Below, in pieces: positions 15,264 through 24,521 of a stretch of 64,000 bases of DNA. Made by a program: the position numbers and the translations under genes. Source of the stretch: Clostridia bacterium (lineage in GTDB: Bacteria > Bacillota > Clostridia > Christensenellales > Aristaeellaceae); NCBI GenBank assembly GCA_017937655.1, contig JAGBDE010000001.1:62001-126000 (forward strand). Direction: 5' to 3'. Numbering within the stretch: the first letter of the stretch is position 1; every line of letters begins with the position of its first letter. A model generated the notes under the pieces. The model ran no database searches, was not told the origin of the DNA, and saw only the letters and a list, made by a program, of their open reading frames with translations.

Positions 15264-17522
15264 TCAGATGTTATGCGTGATCTCGCCGCTGAGGGTAACG
15301 GTTTCGCCGCAGAGCTTCAGATCCAGGGGTTCACCGGAAAGCAGCTTCACGGTAGCCGCGCCGCTCTTCACATCCAGGCGGATGGTGCGGCCCCGGTACT
15401 GGAACTGGAAGCCGTAGCCCTTCCAGCAGTCGGGCAGGAAGGGATTCAGGCTCAGGCCGTCCACCGTACGCATGCCGGCAAAGCCGTGGGCCATGGACAG
15501 CCAGCTGCCGGCCATGCTGGTAATGTGCAGGCCGTCCACCGTATCGTTGTTGATGTTGTCCAGGTCAAGGCGGGCGGTGCGCTTGTACATTTCCACAGCC
15601 TTGTCGTGATAACCGATCTGGGCAGCCAGAATGCTATGCACGCAGGGAGACAGGCTGCTTTCGTGCACGGTCATGGGCTCGTAGAAATCAAAATTGCGGC
15701 GGATGGTTTCCGTATCGTACAGGTGGTTGAGGAAGTACAGGCCCTGCAGAACGTCAGCCTGCTTGATGTAGCAGCTGCGCAGGATGTGATCCCAGCTCCA
15801 ATGCTGGTTGATGGGCCGCTGATCCTCCGGGATGGCGGACGCAGGCGCAAGATCCTTGTCCAGGAAGGTATCGTGCTGCACGAAGATGCCCAGTTCCTCG
15901 TCCACGGGGTAGTACATATTCTCCGCCACATCCTGCATGTGGGCCATTTCCTCTGCGGTGATGGACAGCAGGGCCTTGCGCTCATCGGTGCTCTTGCGGG
16001 CCTGCTCCAGGAAGTAGGAAATGCACCATGCAGCGATGCGGTTGGTGTACCAGTTATTGTTGACGTTGTTTTCGTACTCGTTGGGGCCGGTGACGCCGTG
16101 GATCATGTACTTGCCCTTGCGCTTGGAGAAATGCACGCGGTCCGTATAGAACCGGGCGATGCCGCAAAGCACGTCCAGGCCCTCCTGCTGGAGGTAATCG
16201 GTATCGCCGGTGTAGGTGACGTAGTTGAAAATGGCGTGGGCAATGGCGCCGTTGCGGTGGATCTCCTCGAAGGTGATTTCCCATTCGTTGTGGCACTCAA
16301 TGCCGGTGAAGGTAACCATGGGATACAGCGCGCCCTTGAGGCCCTGCTGCTTAGCGTTGAAGTATGCGCCGTCCAGCTGCATGTGGCGGTAGAGCAGCAG
16401 TTGCTTGGCCACATCCTGACCTGCCACGGACATATACACGGGCAGGCAGTAAGCTTCCGTGTCCCAATAGGTTGCGCCGCCGTACTTTTCGCCGGTAAAT
16501 CCTTTGGGGCCGATGTTCAGCCGTGCGTCATCGCCGGAGTAGGTGCTGAGCAGCTGGAACAGATTGAAGCGGATTCCCTGCTGGGCAGCGTCGTCGCCCT
16601 CGATGGTCACGTCGCAGGCAGCCCAACGGCTCTTCCAGGCGGCCACATGTTCTTCCCGCAGGGCGTCGTAGCCAGTTTCCCGGGCCCGGGAGGCGGCCTT
16701 CACCGCCATGGTGACCAGCAGGTTTTCAGCATGATCCCGGTCGGTAAAGCACAGGGCAAACTTTTCCAGGCGGACGGTCTGGCCGGCGGCGGCCTTGCCG
16801 GAGTAGGTCATTTCCACATAACCCTCATCCAGCTTGGTATCCACCATATCCAATTCGTCGCACCAGCAGCTCATGCCTGCGCCCACAGCAAAACGGGGCG
16901 CACCAAAGGGATTCTCCTTGGTCTTGGTCAGCAGGGCCAGCGCGTCTTCGGTCTGCTCTTCCTGCAGCATATCCCAGAAGGTTTCGTCGTAGTTGCTGTC
17001 CAGGTTGCGGACGTTGGCGCACAGGTAGGGCTTCATGACGATATCCGCCTCAAATTCCGGGGTGATGGAATAAGAGATGGCCAGAAGCTCTTTCTGCACC
17101 AGGGAAACAAAGCGCTCGGCCTTGACGGTGATCTTGCCGTTCTGGGTCCACAGCACAAAATGGCGGGAGAACACGCCGGTTTCCATGTCCAGCTCCCGGC
17201 GGAATTCCAGCACGTCGGCCTTGGCAAGATCCAGCTGCTGGCCGTTGATTTCCACATGGATGCCGTTCAGGCGCACGGAGTTAATGGCTTTGCCGAAGTA
17301 CTGGGGATAGCCATTCTTCCACCAGCCCACCCGGGTCTTGTCCGGGAACCACACGCCGCCGATGTAGGAGCCCAGGTGAGTATCCCCGGAATAATCCTCC
17401 TCAAAGTTACCGCGCATGCCCATGTAGCCGTTACCAATGGAGGTAAGGCTTTCAGAAAGGCGCATATTGGCAGCATCAAAACCCGATTCAATTACTTTCC
17501 ACGGATGCGTTTCATAAGCCAT
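15264..17522 (-). CDS. Glycoside hydrolase family 65 phosphorylase (maltose/kojibiose-type)
   Basis: 752 residues, normal for GH65. An N-terminal beta-sandwich (to about 260) is followed by an (alpha/alpha)6 barrel with the general-acid glutamate in TGPNEYENN (about residues 480-488) and the neighbouring NNNWYTNRIAAW. A small C-terminal beta domain contains the phosphate-binding segment. These enzymes split alpha-glucosides such as maltose, trehalose or kojibiose with phosphate to give beta-glucose-1-phosphate. Substrate cannot be decided; the motif is closest to the maltose phosphorylase style. A cre-like site and a good sigma-A promoter precede it. No transporter or phosphoglucomutase gene is adjacent. 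Confidence 0.88.
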   Translation of the reverse strand: MAYETHPWKVIESGFDAANMRLSESLTSIGNGYMGMRGNFEEDYSGDTHLGSYIGGVWFPDKTRVGWWKNGYPQYFGKAINSVRLNGIHVEINGQQLDLAKADVLEFRRELDMETGVFSRHFVLWTQNGKITVKAERFVSLVQKELLAISYSITPEFEADIVMKPYLCANVRNLDSNYDETFWDMLQEEQTEDALALLTKTKENPFGAPRFAVGAGMSCWCDELDMVDTKLDEGYVEMTYSGKAAAGQTVRLEKFALCFTDRDHAENLLVTMAVKAASRARETGYDALREEHVAAWKSRWAACDVTIEGDDAAQQGIRFNLFQLLSTYSGDDARLNIGPKGFTGEKYGGATYWDTEAYCLPVYMSVAGQDVAKQLLLYRHMQLDGAYFNAKQQGLKGALYPMVTFTGIECHNEWEITFEEIHRNGAIAHAIFNYVTYTGDTDYLQQEGLDVLCGIARFYTDRVHFSKRKGKYMIHGVTGPNEYENNVNNNWYTNRIAAWCISYFLEQARKSTDERKALLSITAEEMAHMQDVAENMYYPVDEELGIFVQHDTFLDKDLAPASAIPEDQRPINQHWSWDHILRSCYIKQADVLQGLYFLNHLYDTETIRRNFDFYEPMTVHESSLSPCVHSILAAQIGYHDKAVEMYKRTARLDLDNINNDTVDGLHITSMAGSWLSMAHGFAGMRTVDGLSLNPFLPDCWKGYGFQFQYRGRTIRLDVKSGAATVKLLSGEPLDLKLCGETVTLSGEITHNI

Positions 17523-17542
17523 GACTCGATCCCCTTTCGATG

Positions 17543-17556
17543 TGCAATCGTTTGTA
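17543..17556. promoter_or_regulatory. cre-like catabolite site before GH65 gene
   Basis: TGCAATCGTTTGTA fits 13 of 14 positions of the CcpA cre consensus TGNAANCGNWNNCW. It lies just downstream of the -10, where CcpA or a LacI-family repressor would block transcription. Confidence 0.5.
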
Positions 17557-17566
17557 TTGTGATTAC

Positions 17567-17595
17567 ATGGTAATGTTTTCTAATACAATTGTCAA
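17567..17595 (-). promoter_or_regulatory. Sigma-A promoter of GH65 gene
   Basis: Perfect TTGACA (17595-17590), 17-base spacer, TACCAT (17572-17567). The -35 overlaps the stop codon of the upstream membrane-protein gene. Confidence 0.7.
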
Positions 17596-18590
17596 GATGG
17601 TTTTTGCCTGCTTTGCAAAAACATTGGAAAAAACAGGATCAACAGGCAAAAAAGCCCGCATGGGGCGTACAGATGATCCACGATATCTGCAAAGCCAATG
17701 CAGGAAATGACCGCAGGCAGGCCAAGGGTCAATGGCATGACCGCTTTTCCCGGAAGAGACGCCTGTTCAAGTCCATTTCTCATAACCAGCACCAGGGCGA
17801 TCAGCGTGGTCAGCACCGCCAGGTAAAGCATTGCAAGGCACAACACATACCCGGCCCGGCCAAGCCCTGCAGCAAAAGGCACGATGGGAAAAGCATTGTC
17901 CTGCACCTGCGGGTTTCTCAGGTAGAGCGCATTGCTCACAAACAGCAACCCGCAGAGCATCAGCCCTAAAAGGGCCGATTTCCTGTTCCTATCCCGGACG
18001 CACCCCTGACCGCTGCGGCAGATCACGCCCATGGACACGGCGATGTTCATGGCCCCATACCCCACGGCGTACAGCGCGGCCTTTGCCAGTCCGACGGGAG
18101 ACGTTCCTTCCGCCATATTCGCCGCATGGGCTGACGGCGTTCTGAGCGCCAGAAGGATCACGGCCAGAAACAGGCCAGTCAACGTAAAGCTGAGTGCAGA
18201 GAAAGGCTTCATGCTTCCATTGCTCAAAAGCCAGGCAATGCTTAGCGTTGCCACAATTCCCAGCAGATATGCAGCCTTCACCGGGAGCAGCAAAGCAACC
18301 ATATGCCCTGCCGCCGCGGTCATAGAGCCTGCCAGAACCACCAGCACAGTCAAAAGGCAGCATCGTGCCAGTGGTCGCTCAGGACAGCAGACTGCCCGCT
18401 CTCCCCCATTTTCTGCCCGGTGCATGCATAAACAGCACAAAACGACCATCGTCGCTACCGCCAGGCCGATCAGCCACCAGGAATGGCTGCCGTATCTGGA
18501 AAAGAAGCTGACAACCTCCCTCCCGGACACAAACCCCGCGCCAATGACGGCCCCAACGCATCCAAACACGCCGGAAAACCTTTTTTTCAT
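17592..18590 (-). CDS. YkvI-family multi-pass membrane protein
   Basis: 332 residues from MKKRFSGVFG. The opening GCVGAVIGAGFVSGREVVSF is the YkvI/APC-type first helix with the broken GAGFxSGRE motif. About ten membrane helices follow. LeuT-fold relatives carry amino acids or other small solutes; no substrate is known for this family. The ribosome site is AAGGGGCG. Upstream, CATACCGTA (18619-18611) fits a sigma-E/K-type -10, but no convincing -35 accompanies it. It does not overlap the GNAT gene, which is divergent. Confidence 0.72.
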   Translation of the reverse strand: MKKRFSGVFGCVGAVIGAGFVSGREVVSFFSRYGSHSWWLIGLAVATMVVLCCLCMHRAENGGERAVCCPERPLARCCLLTVLVVLAGSMTAAAGHMVALLLPVKAAYLLGIVATLSIAWLLSNGSMKPFSALSFTLTGLFLAVILLALRTPSAHAANMAEGTSPVGLAKAALYAVGYGAMNIAVSMGVICRSGQGCVRDRNRKSALLGLMLCGLLFVSNALYLRNPQVQDNAFPIVPFAAGLGRAGYVLCLAMLYLAVLTTLIALVLVMRNGLEQASLPGKAVMPLTLGLPAVISCIGFADIVDHLYAPCGLFCLLILFFPMFLQSRQKPS

Positions 18591-18647
18591 TTCATCGCCC
18601 CTTTTTTGATTACGGTATGAGGGGCGGTGAAAAAGGATGCTGCTTTC

Positions 18648-18676
18648 TTGAAAACATAGCAACTGTTTGATAAAAT
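18648..18676 (+). promoter_or_regulatory. Sigma-A promoter of GNAT gene
   Basis: TTGAAA, 17-base spacer, TAAAAT with TG one base before the -10. Confidence 0.65.
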
Positions 18677-18708
18677 AGGGCAAATAGGAAACTCCGGGAG
18701 GCCAAAGC

Positions 18709-19167
18709 ATGGAAATCATCAAAGCTCAAGCCGAGCACTTTGAAATCGTCAAGGAGATCACCCATCAAACCATTTCAGAAGTTTATCCCCATTTTTATCC
18801 TAAGGGCGTTGTGGATTTCTTTCTTGCTCACCATAAAAACGAGAACATCCTGAAAGATATTCATTCAGGCGATGTGTACCTGCTTATGGACCATGATGAA
18901 GCAGCGGGAACAGTTACAATCAACGAAAACGAAATCAACAGGTTGTTTGTTCTTCCGTCTCATCAGCGCAAGGGATATGGCCGATTTCTTCTGGATTTTG
19001 CAGAAAAAACCATTGCTGAAAAGTATCCTGCCATTGAGTTGTCTTCATCTTTACCTGCAAGGGAAATCTACCTAAAACGCGGGTACATCGCCATGGAACC
19101 AAGAAGAATTGTTGTTGAAAATGGCGACGTGCTTTGTTTTGACTGGATGAAGAAAAACTGTCGGTAA
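18709..19167 (+). CDS. GNAT-family N-acetyltransferase
   Basis: 152 residues. The acetyl-CoA pyrophosphate loop is seen in LPSHQRKGYGRFLL (Q/RxxGxG/A) and motif B in AREIYLKRGYIAME. Substrate unknown. The composition is AT-richer than the neighbours and there is no co-directional partner, so it could be a later acquisition. It has its own sigma-A promoter and terminator. Confidence 0.85.
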   Translation: MEIIKAQAEHFEIVKEITHQTISEVYPHFYPKGVVDFFLAHHKNENILKDIHSGDVYLLMDHDEAAGTVTINENEINRLFVLPSHQRKGYGRFLLDFAEKTIAEKYPAIELSSSLPAREIYLKRGYIAMEPRRIVVENGDVLCFDWMKKNCR

Positions 19168-19181
19168 TGTCCAAATAAGAA

Positions 19182-19225
19182 AAAAACAACTCCAGGGCAA
19201 TCGTTGAAGCCTTGGAGTTGTTTTT
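19182..19225. terminator. Bidirectional terminator between GNAT gene and ftsZ
   Basis: AAAACAACTCCA...TTGGAGTTGTTTTT stem with a 15-base loop; T-run on both strands. Confidence 0.85.
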
Positions 19226-19234
19226 ATAATGAAA

Positions 19235-20851
19235 TTACTTTCTGGTAGGTCTGCGCAGGAAGGCGGGCACGCCAAGGTCATCACGTTCCGCAGCGGCGGA
19301 TAAGGGAGGATTGGGGGCCGTGTTCTGCATGGGATCCATGGCAGGAGCCACAGGCGCGGCGGGAGCGGCAGGCATTGCAGGCTGCTGGGGAGCAGCGGGC
19401 ACGGGTTGGGCCGGAGGCATCTGGGGCATCTGAGGAGCAGCGGACATCCCCTGATACTGCTGGCCATACTCCATCTGAGGCATGGCGGGAGCGGCGGGCT
19501 GCTGCATTGCACCGTACTGCATGCCCTGCATGGGCTGCTGCATGCCGTAATCCTGCTGTGCAAAGTCCTGCTGATAGCTCTGGCGGGGCTGATATCCCTG
19601 CTGGCTGTAGCCATTGGTGAAAGCGGGTGCGCTCTGCTGCATCATGGAAGGCATGGCAGGAGAGTTCATGGAAGAAGCGCCCATAAAGCCGTAATCGCTA
19701 TGCTGCATCTCGTCGTCCATGGGCATATTGAAGCTCATGTCCTCATAAGCAGGAGTGGTGTACTCCTGGCGGGTCAGAGGGGTGGATGCAAAGCTGGAGC
19801 TGCTGTAAGCAGAGCCGGAGCTGCCGCCGAAGCTGCGGGTCCAGTCGCTGTCAGCGCTCTGGCGGGACTTGCTCTCCTCCTGCTTGGGGAAGGGAGTCTT
19901 CTCAAAGCCGGTAGCGATAACGGTGATGCGCACCTCGTCGTCCATGGATTCGTCGATGCCTGCACCGAAGATAATGTTGGCTTCGGGGTCAGCAGCGTCC
20001 ATAACCAGGCTGGCGGCTTCGTTGATGTCAATGATGCTCATATCCTCGCCGCCGGTAATGTTGATCAGCACGGCGCGGGCGCCATTGATGTTGGTTTCCA
20101 ACAGCGGGCTGGAAATAGCGTTCTTGGCAGCTTCCACCATACGGTTTTCGCCCTTGCCGTGGCCGATGCCCATGTGGGCCAGGCCGCCGCTTTCCATGAC
20201 GGTCTTCACGTCGGCAAAGTCCAGGTTGATCAAAGCGGGAATGGCGATCAGGTCGCTGATGCCCTGGATACCCTGGCGAAGCACGTCGTCAGCAATGTGG
20301 AAGGCCTGGAGCATGGTAGTGCCCTTGTTGACCACCTGCAGCAGACGGTCGTTGGGGATGACCACAAGCGTATCCACCCGCTGCTTGAGGTCGATCACGC
20401 CCATTTCAGCGTTCTTCATGCGCTGCTTGCCTTCGAAGGCAAAGGGCTTGGTGACCACAGCGATGGTCAGGCAATTCAGGTCACGGGCGATTTCCGCAAC
20501 GATGGGAGCAGCGCCGGTACCGGTGCCACCGCCCATACCGGCGGTCACGAACACCAGGTCAGCGCCCTTGATAGCCTGGGCGATCTCCTCGCGGCTTTCT
20601 TCAGCAGCGCGGCGGCCTACGTCAGGCACAGCGCCTGCGCCAAGGCCCTTGGTCAGCTTTTCGCCGATCTGGATGGTGGTGCTGGCCTTGCTCATGGCAA
20701 GAGCCTGACGGTCGGTATTGATGGCGATAAAATCAACGCCCTTCAGGCCGGCGTCCACCATACGGTTGACGGCGTTATTACCTGCGCCGCCGCAGCCAAT
20801 TACCTTAATGGTAGCAAAGCTCTGTTGATCTCCAATCTGAAATTCAAGCAC
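19235..20851 (-). CDS. ftsZ: Cell division GTPase FtsZ with a long Met/Gln/Pro-rich tail
   Basis: 538 residues; most FtsZ are 350-400. Residues 1 to about 320 are the standard tubulin-like GTPase: [10 protein letters not shown], the signature [10 protein letters not shown], and the T7 loop region with [10 protein letters not shown]. About 190 residues of disordered linker follow, with repeated Q-Q-P-M and A-P-A blocks. The conserved C-terminal peptide is [12 protein letters not shown]. It forms the Z ring and binds FtsA through that peptide. It is 45 bases downstream of ftsA and probably co-transcribed. Confidence 0.97.
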   Translation of the reverse strand: MLEFQIGDQQSFATIKVIGCGGAGNNAVNRMVDAGLKGVDFIAINTDRQALAMSKASTTIQIGEKLTKGLGAGAVPDVGRRAAEESREEIAQAIKGADLVFVTAGMGGGTGTGAAPIVAEIARDLNCLTIAVVTKPFAFEGKQRMKNAEMGVIDLKQRVDTLVVIPNDRLLQVVNKGTTMLQAFHIADDVLRQGIQGISDLIAIPALINLDFADVKTVMESGGLAHMGIGHGKGENRMVEAAKNAISSPLLETNINGARAVLINITGGEDMSIIDINEAASLVMDAADPEANIIFGAGIDESMDDEVRITVIATGFEKTPFPKQEESKSRQSADSDWTRSFGGSSGSAYSSSSFASTPLTRQEYTTPAYEDMSFNMPMDDEMQHSDYGFMGASSMNSPAMPSMMQQSAPAFTNGYSQQGYQPRQSYQQDFAQQDYGMQQPMQGMQYGAMQQPAAPAMPQMEYGQQYQGMSAAPQMPQMPPAQPVPAAPQQPAMPAAPAAPVAPAMDPMQNTAPNPPLSAAAERDDLGVPAFLRRPTRK

Positions 20852-20896
20852 AGTGCATCCCCCTACTTCGTTGATTGCTCAAGTATGAACGACGGC

Positions 20897-22084
20897 TCAG
20901 CCGCCAAGAAGACTCTTGAAGAAATCCTTGATACCGCCAGACAGGCCGCTGGAGGGCGCGTTCCGGGCTTCGATGGTATCGATGACCAGGTCCATCAGGC
21001 CCATCGCGCTGGCATAGATGGGGCTGGACAGCTTGATGGAACGCTTCACGGTATCCCGCACAGGGCGCTCCAGGCGGGAGGACAGATAGTCCCGTCCACC
21101 CCGGTTCAGGCTCAGGCCGCCGCCGGTCAGGTAGATGTTGGACCAATCGCTGAGCTTCATGCCGCTTTCATCGATGCAGTCCTTGATCATATCAGCAATT
21201 TCGTCCACCCGAGGCTCCAGCACTTCGGAGACCTGCTCCTGGGTGAAGGTGTCGGCCTTGACGCCGTCGCCGCTGGTCACCGTATAGGATTGCGAAATTG
21301 CGGAAATTCCATACACGTATTCCCGCTTGATTTGCTCCGCGGCCTCCATGTTGATGTTCAGGCCGTCCGCAATATCGGCGGTGATATGGCCGCCGCCCAC
21401 GGGAAGGGTCTTCTGGTAAATAATGGCGTCGCCTTCCACGGCCAGAACGTCCGTGCACAGGTAACCCACGTCAATCAGCAGCGCGGTACGGTCGCGGTCT
21501 TCCTCCAGCAGGTAGAGCATAGCCTCGCCGGTGGTGGAAGAGAAGAATCCGCTGACGGTGATGTTCATATCCTTCAGCCGGGCCATGATATCGTCCAGGA
21601 AGAAGGAGTCGGCCACCACGAAGCTGACCAGGGCCTTCAATTCGTTGCCCTTGAGGCCCACGGGCTCCAGCGTCTTTTTGCCGCCGTCCACCATAAACCA
21701 GGCGGGGCTGCGGTGCACCACGATGCCACGCATGGGAGAAAGACGCTCGCTGGCGCTTTCAAAAATGGCGTCCACATGCTTGGGCAGAACGCGGGGATCG
21801 GCGCCCTGGATGGTCACGCTGGTCTCCACGGCGTACACCCGGGTAAATTCGCTGGGCACGCCCACGTTGATTTCACGAATCCGGCGCTTGGACTGGGTCT
21901 CGGCTTCCACGATAGCCTTCTGAATGGCTTCGTTGAGGGCCATGGAGTTGTTCCATTCGCCGTCCATGAAGCCATCGTAGGTGGCAATGCCCGCGCCCAC
22001 GATGTCGCAGCGCTGGGAACCGCTGATATCAGCCACCAGCGTCACAATTTTGGATGTTCCAAAATCAATTGCAGCAATGTTCAT
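20897..22084 (-). CDS. ftsA: Cell division protein FtsA
   Basis: 395 residues from MNIAAIDFGTSK; GGGGA lies 9 bases upstream. Actin-like ATPase fold with phosphate-1 IDFGTSK, phosphate-2 LLIDVGYLCTDV, adenosine motif IYLTGGGLSL, and the SHS2-like insert. The C-terminus GGIKDFFKSLLGG is an amphipathic membrane-targeting helix. It tethers FtsZ to the membrane. A promoter at 22191-22219 separates it from ftsQ. An upstream ATG at 22093 is in frame but badly spaced from the ribosome site. Confidence 0.95.
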   Translation of the reverse strand: MNIAAIDFGTSKIVTLVADISGSQRCDIVGAGIATYDGFMDGEWNNSMALNEAIQKAIVEAETQSKRRIREINVGVPSEFTRVYAVETSVTIQGADPRVLPKHVDAIFESASERLSPMRGIVVHRSPAWFMVDGGKKTLEPVGLKGNELKALVSFVVADSFFLDDIMARLKDMNITVSGFFSSTTGEAMLYLLEEDRDRTALLIDVGYLCTDVLAVEGDAIIYQKTLPVGGGHITADIADGLNINMEAAEQIKREYVYGISAISQSYTVTSGDGVKADTFTQEQVSEVLEPRVDEIADMIKDCIDESGMKLSDWSNIYLTGGGLSLNRGGRDYLSSRLERPVRDTVKRSIKLSSPIYASAMGLMDLVIDTIEARNAPSSGLSGGIKDFFKSLLGG

Positions 22085-22190
22085 AATTCGCATTCCCCAG
22101 TTCATTCTGGATTGTACTGTCAGGCTTGTCCTTCGCAAATACAACGCATCCGATGTGCACGAAAAACAGGCACCCAAAGTACCAGTCTTT

Positions 22191-22219
22191 ATTGTAACCG
22201 TTTTGGAAAGAATTCGCAA
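22191..22219 (-). promoter_or_regulatory. Sigma-A promoter of ftsAZ
   Basis: TTGCGA, 17-base spacer, TACAAT on the minus strand, about 107 bases before the ftsA ATG. Confidence 0.65.
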
Positions 22220-22262
22220 GCCAAAACCGAATCATTTTGCAAATATTTATGAAATTTTTGCA

Positions 22263-23180
22263 TTATTCTGCCGAATTCGGCCGATAAATGCCCACCGAAA
22301 CCGTGGGCGTTTCCGGAATGGACACATTCAGGATCAAATCGCCCTCCATCTGATCCGCCAGATGAAGGCTGCCGCGGATGGCGCCGATCTTGGCCTGGAT
22401 GTACTCGTTGCTGCCCAGGCGCACGCTCATGCCGTTATCAATTTCCAGGTAAGCATTGTCCAGGGAGCTGAGGGAGATGACCTTCACATGCGAACGGAAG
22501 TCCTGCATGTCCAGCTCGTACATCAGGTCGCAGTAAAAGCTGAGTCGCTTCATGTTGGATACCGCCACCTGCTGCCCCACGTGTACGCCGGTCACGCCAA
22601 GGCCCGTGACTACAGGCACATCGCCCGGAAGGATGTTGGTCTCCTGGCGGCTTAACACCCGGCCTGTGCCGTCCAGCTCGTAAAGCGTTCCAGCCCACTG
22701 CAGCACGGCCACCCGCTGCCGCTTCTCCACGTAAATGTAAACTGTGTTGGGATAATGGATCTGCAGATCCCGGAACACGATCTGGTTATTTGCATCCAGG
22801 TTTTTCCGGATCTGGTCTTCGCTGATGGTGGACATATGCTGGCCCCGCATCAGGCCGCTGTTAGTAACAACTTCCGCCAGGTATTCTTCCCCCACGCCCA
22901 CCACGTAAACGTTCTGAAGCCGGAACAGAGTCTGGTGCACCACAATCAGAAACAGGCAAAAGGCCGCAAGCAGGCAAAGCATTGCAACAAAAATCTTTGC
23001 CTGTTTGCTTTTCCGCTTCTTTTCAATGGTTTCCGGCGTCAATACAGGCGTTTCTTCCACGGCCTCCGGCTGGGCCTGAGGCTCGTTCTGGCCTTCATAG
23101 GTGTACTCAAATGCGCCCTCATAGGAAAAATGCTCCAGATCGGACGAAGGTCTTTGGTCATTCGGATTTCGTTTTTTCAT
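22263..23180 (-). CDS. ftsQ: Cell division protein FtsQ/DivIB
   Basis: 305 residues from MKKRNPNDQR; AAGGAGG is 8 bases upstream. A charged cytoplasmic tail of about 75 residues and one membrane helix (IFVAMLCLLAAFCLFLIVV) are followed by an extracytoplasmic POTRA domain (LQNVYVVGVGEEYL) and the beta domain with EKRQRVAVLQW. It forms the FtsQLB complex that gates septal wall synthesis. It lies 20 bases after murA, at the end of the dcw cluster, just before the ftsAZ promoter. Confidence 0.9.
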   Translation of the reverse strand: MKKRNPNDQRPSSDLEHFSYEGAFEYTYEGQNEPQAQPEAVEETPVLTPETIEKKRKSKQAKIFVAMLCLLAAFCLFLIVVHQTLFRLQNVYVVGVGEEYLAEVVTNSGLMRGQHMSTISEDQIRKNLDANNQIVFRDLQIHYPNTVYIYVEKRQRVAVLQWAGTLYELDGTGRVLSRQETNILPGDVPVVTGLGVTGVHVGQQVAVSNMKRLSFYCDLMYELDMQDFRSHVKVISLSSLDNAYLEIDNGMSVRLGSNEYIQAKIGAIRGSLHLADQMEGDLILNVSIPETPTVSVGIYRPNSAE

Positions 23181-23200
23181 CCGTATGTCCTCCTTTATTT

Positions 23201-24460
23201 TTACGGAAGAATGATTCTTCTCACGTCGCCGCCAAGGCTGCAAAGGGCATCCTCAAGGCGGTCATAGCCCCGGTCGATGTATTCCGCCTTCTCCACCAGG
23301 GTCTCGCCCCGGGCTGCCAGACCGGCGATGGCCAACGCCGCGCCGCCGCGAAGATCCCGGGCGGTGACGCTGAGGCCGTTAAGCCCCTCCACGCCGTGGA
23401 TCACGGCGGTTCTGCCATTGAGGATGATCCGCGCCCCCATGCGGTTCAAATCGCCCGCGTGGGCAAAACGGTTCTCAAATACATTCTCCACAACCACCGA
23501 AGTTTCCTTCGCCAAAGTTGCAATCGCCATCATTTGTGCCTGCATATCCGTGGGAAAACCAGGATGGGGCTGGGTTTGCAGCTGGGAAAAAGCCCGGAGC
23601 CTGTCGGGGGCTCGCAGGATGATTTCTTCCTGCTTCCGGGTGATCAGGCAGCCCATTTCCTCCAGCTTGGCCATGATGGCCACCATATCCTGCACGGGTA
23701 CGTTGGTCAGGCGAATATGCCCGCTCGTGACTGCCGCAGCGGCCATCAACGTTCCCGCCACGATCCGGTCCGCCATGGGTGTGTATTCCACCCCGTGCAG
23801 CCGATATACCCCCTGGATCTGAATGGTATCCGTCCCTGCGCCCGCGATCTTTGCGCCCATCCGGTTCAGGAAGTTCTGCAAGTCCACAATCTCCGGCTCC
23901 CGGGCCGCGTTGTGGATGGTAGTGACACCCTTGAGCAGCACCGCCGCCATCATGATGTTTTCCGTGGCGCCCACGCTGGGATAATCAAAATGCACATTGC
24001 CCGGCTGCATGTGGTGGCCGTCGCAGCAGATGACGCCGCCCTCGTTGCGGATGCTCACGTTCAGCTGCTTCAGGCCCTTCAGGTGCAGATCGATGGGCCG
24101 CAGGCCGATCTCGCATCCGCCGGGGAAGGTAACAGTAGCCTTGTGGAACCGGGCCAGAATGGGCCCCAGCATGAAGATGGACGAGCGCAGCTTCTTGGCC
24201 AGGCCATCAGGCATCTCGTAGCTGGAAAGCCCCTGAGGGTCGATCGTCAGGTCGCCCCCATCCATATGTACCCTGCAGCCAAGAGTTTTCAGGATCTCCC
24301 CCATGTTCCGGATGTCGCTGAGTGCCGGGCAGCCTTTCAGCAGCGTTTTTTCCTCCGTCAGAATGGAGGCCGCCATAATGGGCAGCGCCGCGTTTTTGGC
24401 GTTCTGCACCCGGTACTCTCCATCCAGACGACGGCCGCCCCGAATCAAAAAAGCATCCAT
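23201..24460 (-). CDS. murA: UDP-N-acetylglucosamine 1-carboxyvinyltransferase MurA
   Basis: 419 residues starting MDAFLIRGGRRL. The fosfomycin-target cysteine is in PGGCEIGLRP (about residue 117), and the EPSP-synthase-like double domain is complete. It transfers enolpyruvate from PEP to UDP-GlcNAc, the first committed step in peptidoglycan. It sits between ftsW and ftsQ, where most Firmicutes have murG and murB. GGAGGT lies 6 bases before the ATG, inside a hairpin arm, and a sigma-K-type promoter overlaps that hairpin. This suggests a copy used during cortex synthesis, possibly besides a vegetative one elsewhere. Confidence 0.95.
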   Translation of the reverse strand: MDAFLIRGGRRLDGEYRVQNAKNAALPIMAASILTEEKTLLKGCPALSDIRNMGEILKTLGCRVHMDGGDLTIDPQGLSSYEMPDGLAKKLRSSIFMLGPILARFHKATVTFPGGCEIGLRPIDLHLKGLKQLNVSIRNEGGVICCDGHHMQPGNVHFDYPSVGATENIMMAAVLLKGVTTIHNAAREPEIVDLQNFLNRMGAKIAGAGTDTIQIQGVYRLHGVEYTPMADRIVAGTLMAAAAVTSGHIRLTNVPVQDMVAIMAKLEEMGCLITRKQEEIILRAPDRLRAFSQLQTQPHPGFPTDMQAQMMAIATLAKETSVVVENVFENRFAHAGDLNRMGARIILNGRTAVIHGVEGLNGLSVTARDLRGGAALAIAGLAARGETLVEKAEYIDRGYDRLEDALCSLGGDVRRIILP

Positions 24461-24465
24461 CTTCC

Positions 24466-24505
24466 CACCTCCGCTTGATGTCATAGGCCATCCTATGCGG
24501 AGGTG
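24466..24505 (-). promoter_or_regulatory. Anti-SD hairpin before murA
   Basis: A perfect 9-base stem, CACCTCCGC (24505-24497) with GCGGAGGTG (24474-24466), with an inner CATAGG/CCTATG stem. The 3' arm is the murA ribosome site, the 5' arm lies in the promoter spacer. Same architecture as at dpaA. Confidence 0.75.
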
Positions 24506-24516
24506 GAAAAATGGTG
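24489..24516 (-). promoter_or_regulatory. Sigma-K-type promoter of murA
   Basis: CAC (24516-24514), N16, CATAGGATG (24497-24489). Identical in fixed bases and spacing to the dpaA site. Start of transcription would be near 24482, past the 5' arm of the hairpin. Confidence 0.7.
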
Positions 24517-24521
24517 AAAAT

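Noticed and set aside
18611..18619. CATACCGTA before the YkvI-type gene as a sigma-K promoter
   Set aside because: The -10 fits but no AC or ATA element lies at the right distance, so I did not list it as a promoter.
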